64,000 nt of DNA from Cellulosimicrobium sp. CUA-896 (GTDB lineage: Bacteria; Actinomycetota; Actinomycetes; Actinomycetales; Cellulomonadaceae): the NCBI RefSeq assembly GCF_001942335.1, contig NZ_MKKH01000044.1, positions 62,001-126,000 of the forward strand, in the 5' to 3' direction. The position numbers were made by a program, and so were the translations under genes. This document shows positions 57,603-64,000 of this stretch, in pieces; the first letter of the stretch is position 1; every line of letters starts with the position of its first letter. The notes beneath the pieces were generated by a model, which was not told the DNA's origin, searched no databases, and worked only from the letters and a program-made list of their open reading frames with translations.

Positions 57603-58201
57603 GCAACGCCTCCAGCACGTCGGGCCACGCGCGACTGGTCATCATGGGTCCGCAGGGCGCCGGGAAGGGCACGCAGGCGGCACGCCTCGCCGAGCGGCTC
57701 GCCGTCCCCGCCATCTCGACGGGTGACATCTTCCGCGCGAACATCAAGGGCGGCACCGAGCTCGGGCGGCTCGCGCAGGAGTACACCGCGAAGGGTGAGC
57801 TCGTCCCCGACTCCGTGACGAACGCGATGGTGCGGGACCGCCTCGCGCAGGACGACGCCGCGCGCGGGTTCATCCTCGACGGGTACCCGCGCAACGCGGC
57901 CCAGGTGACCGAGCTGGACGCGATCCTCGCGGACCTGGGCTGGGCGCTGGACGGCGTCGTGGAGCTCACCGCGGACCGCGACGAGCTGCTGGCGCGGCTC
58001 GCGCGCCGGGCGCAGATCGAGGGCCGGGAGGACGACACCGCCGAGGCGATCGCCCGCCGCCTGGACATCTACGAGGAGCAGACCGCCCCGCTCACGTCCG
58101 CGTACGCCGAGCGCGACCTGCTCGCACGCGTCGACGGGATCGGTGAGATCGACGAGGTCACCGAGCGCATCGTCACGGCGCTCGCGCCGGCGGTCGGCTG
58201 A
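57599..58201 (+). CDS. adk: Adenylate kinase (short-LID type)
   Basis: The 200-residue enzyme interconverts AMP, ADP and ATP. The P-loop [31 protein letters not shown] and [13 protein letters not shown] are present. The LID domain is the short form typical of actinobacteria, without zinc cysteines. I chose TTG 57599, overlapping the secY stop (TTGA) with GAAGGG upstream. Confidence 0.95.
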   Translation: MSNASSTSGHARLVIMGPQGAGKGTQAARLAERLAVPAISTGDIFRANIKGGTELGRLAQEYTAKGELVPDSVTNAMVRDRLAQDDAARGFILDGYPRNAAQVTELDAILADLGWALDGVVELTADRDELLARLARRAQIEGREDDTAEAIARRLDIYEEQTAPLTSAYAERDLLARVDGIGEIDEVTERIVTALAPAVG

Positions 58202-58263
58202 CGTCAGCTGCCGTCGGGCGGCGTCGAGCCGTCCGGGTGCGCGAGCGGGGGAGTGGGAGCACG

Positions 58264-59100
58264 GTGTTCGGTCGCGAGCGCATCGAGTACAAGACGCACG
58301 ACCAGGTGCGGGCCATGCGGCGCGCGGGGCTGGTCGTGGCACAGGCGCTGGAGACGGTGCGCGGCGCCGCCCGCCCCGGCATGACGACGAGCGACCTCGA
58401 CGAGCTCGCCGCCGCGGTCATCGCGGACGCCGGTGCCACGCCGTCGTTCCTCGGCTACGAGGGGTACCCCGCGACGGTCTGCGTCTCCGTGAACGACGAG
58501 GTCGTCCACGGCATCCCGGGCCCGCGCGAGCTGCGTCCGGGCGACGTCGTGTCGGTCGACTGCGGTGCGATCGTGGACGGCTGGCACGGCGACTCCGCGG
58601 CGTCCTTCGTGCTCGGTGACGCGGACCCCGCGGACGAGGCGCTCGTCGAGGCGACGCGGCGTGCGATGTGGGACGGGATCGCGGCGCTCGCCACGAGCGA
58701 GAGGCTGGGAGGCGTCGGCGCCGCGATCGAGGACTCGGTACGCGAGTCCGGCGCGCGGTCGGGCGTCGTCTTCGGGATCGTCGAGGAGTACGTCGGGCAC
58801 GGCATCGGGTCCGCGATGCACCAGCCGCCCGACGTGCCGAACCACCGCACGCGCGAACGCGGGCCGCGGTTGAGGCCGGGCATGTGCCTGGCGATCGAGC
58901 CGATGCTCACGCGCGGGGAGCGCCTCACGCAGGTGTGCGAGGACGACTGGACCGTCGTGACCGACGACGGGTCGCGCTCGGCGCACTGGGAGCACAGCGT
59001 CGCCCTTCTGGAGGGCGGGATCTGGGTCCTCACGGCGGTCGACGGCGGGCGGCAGGAGCTCGCCGACCGCGGGGTCGAGATCGCGCCGCTCGCCGGCTGA
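58264..59100 (+). CDS. map: Methionine aminopeptidase, type I
   Basis: The 278-residue enzyme removes the start Met from new proteins. The metal ligands are visible: two Asp in SVDCGAIVDGWHGD, His in GHGIGSAMH, Glu in AIEPM and Glu in AHWEHSVAL, plus the substrate His in NDEVVHGIPG. GTG 58264 follows GGGAG. The secY-adk-map order is conserved. Confidence 0.96.
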   Translation: MFGRERIEYKTHDQVRAMRRAGLVVAQALETVRGAARPGMTTSDLDELAAAVIADAGATPSFLGYEGYPATVCVSVNDEVVHGIPGPRELRPGDVVSVDCGAIVDGWHGDSAASFVLGDADPADEALVEATRRAMWDGIAALATSERLGGVGAAIEDSVRESGARSGVVFGIVEEYVGHGIGSAMHQPPDVPNHRTRERGPRLRPGMCLAIEPMLTRGERLTQVCEDDWTVVTDDGSRSAHWEHSVALLEGGIWVLTAVDGGRQELADRGVEIAPLAG

Positions 59101-59373
59101 CGCCGGGGCGGCTCCGCGCCTGGCACGGTGGCGACGGGCGTCGCGCCCGACGCTCGCAGCACCTGCGGCGGCGGGCGACCCGGTTTCGCAAGGCTTGCCC
59201 GATGCCGTAGGATGGACCGTTGGGTGTAGTCCGTGCGGACCGACCTGCCCGGTGTGCCCGACCATGCGGCCGGGTGCCAGGGTCGGTGCGCGGCTCCACA
59301 CGACGATCCATGCGCACGGGCGGGTCCTGCGCGCACGGAGACCGAGCAGTTCAGACGAGAGTTAGCGGAGGAC

Positions 59374-59595
59374 ATGGCAAAGAAGGACGGTGTCATCGAG
59401 ATCGAGGGCAGCGTGGTCGAGGCCCTGCCGAACGCGATGTTCCGCGTGGAGCTGGCGAACGGCCACAAGGTGCTCGCACACATCTCGGGCAAGATGCGTC
59501 AGCACTACATCCGGATCCTCCCCGAGGACCGCGTGGTGGTCGAGCTCAGCCCGTACGACCTGTCCCGCGGCCGCATCGTCTACCGCTACAAGTAG
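59374..59595 (+). CDS. infA: Translation initiation factor IF-1
   Basis: The 73-residue OB-fold protein ([40 protein letters not shown]) blocks the A site during initiation. It lies 273 bases after map; a -10-like TAGGAT at 59208-59213 suggests its own promoter. Confidence 0.98.
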   Translation: MAKKDGVIEIEGSVVEALPNAMFRVELANGHKVLAHISGKMRQHYIRILPEDRVVVELSPYDLSRGRIVYRYK

Positions 59596-59691
59596 TCGCC
59601 ACGCGTCCACCACCCACCAGTCGCCGACGCCGGACCGACGGGCACGCCCGCGCGGTCGCGCACGGCGTCGGAGCACCACGAGGGAACACTG

Positions 59692-59805
59692 ATGAAGGTC
59701 AAGCCCAGCGTCAAGAAGATCTGCGACAAGTGCAAGGTGATCCGCCGGCACGGTCGCGTCATGGTGATCTGCGACAACCTGCGGCACAAGCAGCGCCAGG
59801 GCTGA
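59692..59805 (+). CDS. rpmJ: 50S ribosomal protein L36
   Basis: This 37-residue protein has the zinc pattern CDKCK...C...H ([29 protein letters not shown]), the zinc-binding form. It follows infA by 96 bases and has an AGGGA ribosome site. Confidence 0.97.
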   Translation: MKVKPSVKKICDKCKVIRRHGRVMVICDNLRHKQRQG

Positions 59806-60032
59806 GCCCGCGCCTGCGCCACGGGTGACGGCCTCCGGGCCGGATCACCAGGTCGACCCGCCGTCCGGCGGGCGCCCACCAGCGCACCACCACGAACCTG
59901 CCCGTGCGGCGGCCGCTCCGCGGACCGCGCGAAGGGGCAGGGGAACCCTCGGCTCGGAGGCCGGGGCCCGCGGATCTCGCGGGAGGGCGGTGCGGCAGAC
60001 CTCCGAACGAAGCACGAGGAGCCGAAAGGCAC

Positions 60033-60406
60033 ATGGCACGTCTCATCGGCGTCGACCTCCCCCGCGACAAGCGGCTCGAGGTGGCGCTCACCTACATCTT
60101 CGGCGTCGGCCGTACCCGCGCGCAGCAGACGCTGTCCGCCACGGGCATCAGCCCCGACGTCCGCGTGAAGGACCTCGGCGACGCCGAGCTCGTCGCGCTC
60201 CGTGACTACCTCGAGGGCAACTTCAAGCTCGAGGGTGACCTCCGTCGTGAGGTGGCCGCCGACATCCGCCGCAAGGTCGAGATCGGCACCTACCAGGGGC
60301 TGCGTCACCGCCGCGGCCTTCCCGTGCGCGGGCAGCGCACGAAGACCACGCGCGCACCCGCAAGGGCCCGAAGCGCACCGTGGCCGGCAAGAAGAAGGCC
60401 CGCTAA
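60033..60406 (+). CDS. rpsM: 30S ribosomal protein S13 (frameshifted)
   Basis: The ~124-residue protein shows [20 protein letters not shown] and [15 protein letters not shown]. One A is missing near 60347; restoring it gives the Arg/Lys-rich tail ending in AGKKKAR and TAA 60404-60406. The ATG has a GAAAGG site. Confidence 0.95.
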
Positions 60407-60499
60407 GCAGCAGTCCGCCGTGCGGGCCCGGGCGCGCGCTCAGCAGCGAGCAGCCCGCCGCCGCGGTCCGACCACCTCAGACCAGGAGAGAACCAGCAC

Positions 60500-60907
60500 A
60501 TGCCTCCCAAGACTCGCGCCGCCTCCGGCACGCGCAAGCCGCGCCGCAAGGACAAGAAGAACGTCCCGCACGGCCAGGCGCACATCAAGAGCACCTTCAA
60601 CAACACCATCGTGTCGATCACGGACCCGTCGGGCGCCGTGATCTCCTGGGCCTCGGCCGGGCACGTGGGCTTCAAGGGCTCCCGCAAGTCCACGCCGTTC
60701 GCCGCGCAGCTCGCGGCGGAGTCGGCGGCTCGCCGCGCCCAGGAGCACGGCGTGAAGAAGGTCGACGTCTTCGTCAAGGGTCCCGGTTCCGGCCGCGAGA
60801 CCGCGATCCGCTCCCTCCAGGCCACGGGCCTCGAGGTCGGCTCGATCCAGGACGTGACGCCGCAGGCGCACAACGGCTGCCGCCCGCCGAAGCGTCGTCG
60901 CGTCTGA
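60500..60907 (+). CDS. rpsK: 30S ribosomal protein S11
   Basis: The 135-residue protein shows [20 protein letters not shown] and ends with [12 protein letters not shown], the S11 signature. The next gene is rpoA; the rpsD gene found here in many bacteria is absent. Confidence 0.98.
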   Translation: MPPKTRAASGTRKPRRKDKKNVPHGQAHIKSTFNNTIVSITDPSGAVISWASAGHVGFKGSRKSTPFAAQLAAESAARRAQEHGVKKVDVFVKGPGSGRETAIRSLQATGLEVGSIQDVTPQAHNGCRPPKRRRV

Positions 60908-61130
60908 CGACGCCCTCGGCAGGACGCCGTCGACGGTCCCGGGGTGGTTCGCGCACCGCGGGAGCGTCGACGGCACCGGCTCGTCCGGGCGCACCGCGAC
61001 CCGACGGCCACGTCCCTGCCTTCCCGGCCGGGTGGACCGAGTCCCGCCCGGGAGCGCGCGCCGCAGGCGCGCACCTCGCCCTGAACCGTGCAGCGTCATA
61101 TGGCGGACGCTCACCGAAAGGAAACCATCA

Positions 61131-62150
61131 GTGCTGATCGCACAGCGCCCCACCTTGACCGAAGAGGTCATCGGGGAGAACCGTTCGCGCTTCTCCATCG
61201 AGCCGCTGGAGCCGGGCTTCGGCTACACGCTCGGCAACTCGCTGCGTCGCACGCTGCTGTCGTCCATCCCGGGCGCAGCGGTCACCTCCATCCGGATCGA
61301 CGGTGTGCTCCACGAGTTCACCACCGTCCCGGGTGTGAAGGAGGACGTCACCGAGATCATCCTCAACATCAAGAACCTCGTCGTCTCCTCGGAGAACGAC
61401 GAGCCCGTCGTGATGTACCTGCGCAAGCAGGGCGCTGGCGCGGTCACCGCTGCGGACATCGTCCCGCCGGCGGGCGTGGAAGTCCACAACACGGACCTGC
61501 ACATCGCCACCCTGAACGACAAGGGCAAGCTCGAGATCGAGCTCACCGTCGAGCGTGGCCGCGGCTACGTCTCCGCGGCGCAGAACAAGACGTTCGACGC
61601 GGAGATCGGCCGCATCCCGGTCGACTCGATCTACTCGCCCGTCCTCAAGGTGACGTACAAGGTCGAGGCGACCCGTGTCGAGCAGCGCACCGACTTCGAC
61701 AAGCTCGTCGTCGACGTCGAGACGAAGCCCGCGATCTCGCCGCGCGACGCTCTCGCGTCGGCCGGCAAGACGCTGGTCGAGCTGTTCGGGCTGGCCCGCG
61801 AGCTCAACGTCGAGGCCGAGGGCATCGAGATCGGCCCGTCGCCGACGGACGCGGCGCTCGCCGCGGACCTCGCGCTGCCGATCGAGGAGCTCAACCTCAC
61901 GATCCGCTCGTACAACTGCCTCAAGCGCGAGGGGATCCACCAGGTGGGCGAGCTCGTCGCACGCAGCGAGGCCGACCTGCTGGACATCCGCAACTTCGGG
62001 GCGAAGTCCATCAACGAGGTCAAGGAGAAGCTCGCCGAGCTGGGCCTGTCCCTCAAGGACTCGCCGCTCGACTTCGACCCGTCGGCCGCGTCGTACTACG
62101 ACGGCGACGAGGACGAGCCGACGTACTCGGACACCGAGCAGCAGTTCTGA
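61131..62150 (+). CDS. rpoA: RNA polymerase alpha subunit
   Basis: The 339-residue protein has the dimerisation N-terminal domain ([20 protein letters not shown]) and the DNA/activator-binding C-terminal domain ([37 protein letters not shown]), then an acidic tail. GTG 61131 follows AAAGGAAA. It is intact. Confidence 0.98.
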   Translation: MLIAQRPTLTEEVIGENRSRFSIEPLEPGFGYTLGNSLRRTLLSSIPGAAVTSIRIDGVLHEFTTVPGVKEDVTEIILNIKNLVVSSENDEPVVMYLRKQGAGAVTAADIVPPAGVEVHNTDLHIATLNDKGKLEIELTVERGRGYVSAAQNKTFDAEIGRIPVDSIYSPVLKVTYKVEATRVEQRTDFDKLVVDVETKPAISPRDALASAGKTLVELFGLARELNVEAEGIEIGPSPTDAALAADLALPIEELNLTIRSYNCLKREGIHQVGELVARSEADLLDIRNFGAKSINEVKEKLAELGLSLKDSPLDFDPSAASYYDGDEDEPTYSDTEQQF

Positions 62151-62234
62151 CCCGGCGGCGACCGGCGACTCCACACCTTCAGCGCGTCCGGGACAGTTCC
62201 CCTGGCCGCGACCACTTCTCAAGGAGCACATCCC

Positions 62235-62773
62235 ATGCCTACCCCCACCAAGGCCCGCGGCTCGGCGGTGGCCCGGCTCACGAGCGTCTGATCCTCGCGA
62301 ACCTGTCCACGCAGCTGTTCGAGCACGGCCGCATCACGACCACGGAGACGAAGGCCAAGCGCCTTCGCCCGCTGGCCGAGCGCCTCATCACGTTCGCCAA
62401 GCGCGGTGACCTGCACGCGCGCCGTCGCGTCCTGCGCGTCGTGCGCGACAAGTCCGTGGTGCACGCGCTGTTCACCGAGATCGCCCCGCAGATGGCGGAG
62501 CGCAACGGTGGCTACACGCGCATCACGAAGGTCGGCACGCGCAAGGGCGACAACGCGCCCCTCGCGGTCATCGAGCTCGTCACCGAGCCGGTGAGCCCGA
62601 AGCAGGCCGTGGTCCGCGAGGCGGAGAAGGCCACGGAGAAGGCGGGCAGGAAGAAGTCCGACAAGGCCGCGACGAAGACCGAGTCCCCGGTCGAGGACGC
62701 CCCGGTCGAGGACGCTCCGGTCGAGGCCTCGGACGAGAAGACCGAGGACGCCCAGGAGCCGAAGGAGTCCTGA
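62235..62773 (+). CDS. rplQ: 50S ribosomal protein L17 (frameshifted)
   Basis: The ~179-residue protein has [20 protein letters not shown] and [20 protein letters not shown], then a long charged tail with repeated PVEDAPVED units. One G is missing near 62253, six codons in. It ends the alpha operon. Confidence 0.95.
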
Positions 62774-62797
62774 CGCTCCCGCTCCTCACGTCGACGG

Positions 62798-62821
62798 GCC
62801 CGGAACCGCACGGTTCCGGGC
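62798..62821 (+). terminator. Terminator after rplQ
   Basis: GCCCGGAACCG pairs with CGGTTCCGGGC around a 2-base loop. Confidence 0.85.
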
Positions 62822-62870
62822 TCGTCGGCGTTCCCGTGCGGCGCGCCCGCCGACCTCCTAGGGTCGAGGC

Positions 62871-63666
62871 GTGCACCGCGGCGACGACACGTCCGCTCCT
62901 CCCGTGCTCCTCGTCCACGGGTCCCGCACCTCGCGGACGATGTGGCGGGTGCAGGAGGAGTCGCTGTCGCGCGCGGGCGTTCGGGCTCTCGCGGTGGACC
63001 TGCCGGGCCACGGCGGCCGCCGCGGCGAGGCGTTCACGCTGGACGGGGCCGTGGGTGCCGTGCTCGAGGGGATCGACGACCTCGGGGGTGCGGCGCTGGT
63101 CGTCGGGCTGTCCCTCGGGGGGTACGTCGCCGTCGAGGCCCGCGCGCGACGGCCGGCAGGCGTCCTGGGGCTCGTCGCGGCGAGCTGCTCGACAGCGCCC
63201 ACCACGGTGCTGCGCGACGCGTGGCTGCTCGCCGCCCGGGGGATCGAACGGCTGCCCGACGGGGGTGCAGCGCTCAACCAGGCGCTCGTCGACCGCGCCC
63301 TGCCGCCGCCCGCGGCCGCGACCTCGCGGCCGGAGGGTTCGCTCTCGACGTGATGAGCGCGATCCTGCGCGAGATGCGGAGCGCGGACCCGCTCGCGGCG
63401 ATCGCGGCGACGGACAGCCCGGTGTGGATCGTCAACGGCCGCTGGGACCACTTCCGCACGGGCGAGCGGTCGTTCCTCGCGGCTGCCCGTCGCGGAGGCG
63501 CGCCGGCCCGCCTGGTCGTCGTGCCCGGGGCCCGCCACCTCGTGAGCCTCGACCGGCCCGTCGCGTTCTCCCGCGTGCTGCTCGAGGCGGTCGCCGACGT
63601 CGCGGGGCGCCCCCGCGCAGGCCTCCTGCGGCCGGCGGACGGCGCCCCGGGCCCTGTGGCGGCGAC
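62871..63666 (+). CDS. Alpha/beta hydrolase (frameshifted, 3' end uncertain)
   Basis: About 265 residues with the alpha/beta hydrolase pattern: oxyanion HG in VLLVHGSRTS, the nucleophile elbow GLSLGG with its Ser, a late Asp in GRWDHF and the catalytic His in GARHLVS. One C is missing near 63315. GTG 62871 lies six bases after TAGGGT, suggesting a leaderless message. No stop is found in the corrected frame before the next gene, so another base is probably lost near 63600-63660. The substrate is unknown. Confidence 0.8.
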
Positions 63667-63667
63667 G

Positions 63668-64000
63668 TCAGGAGGGCGGGAGGTCCCACGCGCGCGCGCC
63701 ACCGACGAGCGCGGCGGAGTTCGGCACGACGACGACGTCCTCCCCGAGCCGCTCGCGCACCGTCGGCGTGATCAGCCGCGCGTTCCCGCCGCCGAGGTAG
63801 AGCCGGTCCCACCAGAACACCGGCCGCAGGCCGTCGACGACCGCGAGCACGCGTCGCGACCACAACGCGTTCCCGAGCCGGCGCCGTTCCGGCTCGCCGA
63901 CGTAGGCGTCGTAGGAGGTGCCGCGTCGCACGGGGGCGCGCGACCACTCGAGATGGGGCGCGAGCCGGCCGCCGTGGAAGAGCGCGGAACCCAGTCCGGT
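63668..64000 (-). CDS. ROK-family sugar kinase-like protein, C-terminal part
   Basis: The visible ~110 residues contain TGLGSALFHGGRLAPH, a ROK-type nucleotide-binding element, and DRLYLGGGNARLITP, then VVVVPNSAALVGGARAWDL, as in ROK proteins related to polyphosphate glucokinase. The usual ELGH metal/active-site segment reads LEWSRAP here. The N-terminus lies outside the window, so activity cannot be judged. Confidence 0.75.
   Translation of the reverse strand, partial: TGLGSALFHGGRLAPHLEWSRAPVRRGTSYDAYVGEPERRRLGNALWSRRVLAVVDGLRPVFWWDRLYLGGGNARLITPTVRERLGEDVVVVPNSAALVGGARAWDLPPS

Overview
The window is very GC-rich DNA (roughly 70% or more) from an actinobacterium. Ribosomal protein sequences, leaderless genes, MaoC genes beside rpmG, and an alpha operon that lacks rpsD all fit Micrococcales. 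The Cellulomonadaceae/Promicromonosporaceae group (Cellulosimicrobium-like) is my best guess. No phage, plasmid, insertion sequence or CRISPR array is visible.

Layout. 1-2.3 kb: a secreted metallophosphoesterase (cut by the window edge), a RarD-type permease and tRNA-Tyr, -Thr and -Met. 2.4-9 kb: rpmG, two MaoC dehydratase genes, a LacI regulator with two clear operators facing tandem MFS genes, murB, and a convergent L,D-transpeptidase lipoprotein. 10-16 kb: a GntR regulator with a membrane protein, a phosphotransferase, a secreted Ser/Thr/Pro-rich protein, and an OmpR-type two-component operon headed by an Asp-rich membrane protein. Three promoters here share 11-bp direct repeats and probably form one local regulon. 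16-21 kb: adenosine deaminase, then an ABC exporter co-transcribed with a NarL-type two-component system. 21-24 kb: tRNA-Trp, secE, nusG, rplK and rplA, with an unusual 88-bp tandem repeat between rplK and rplA. 24-31.5 kb: a DUF4383/His-rich membrane pair, then an accessory island: ECF sigma factor, a beta-sandwich-domain protein, a cytoplasmic subtilisin-like protease and a TPR-CHAT caspase-like protease. 31.5-45.6 kb: rplJ-rplL behind an L10 leader, rpoB, rpoC, rpsL, rpsG, fusA, tuf. 46-62.8 kb: the S10, spc and alpha operons (rpsJ to rplQ, including secY, adk, map, infA, rpmJ, rpoA). 62.8-64 kb: an alpha/beta hydrolase and the end of a ROK-family gene.

The most interesting accessory locus is the sigma / CHAT / subtilase island (25.6-31.5 kb). 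Two proteases with intact catalytic residues lie beside an ECF sigma factor and a small partner protein, which suggests proteolysis-controlled transcription. The CRISPR-associated Craspase pathway uses a similar parts list, but no CRISPR component is present here.

A caution for every user: about 32 single-base indels interrupt genes here, including rpoB, rpoC (six), rplD (three), rpsJ, rplO and other genes that must be intact in a living cell. Nearly all look like loss of one base from a 2-3 base run of G, C or A. I treat them as sequence errors. The affected genes are annotated as single CDSs spanning both frames.
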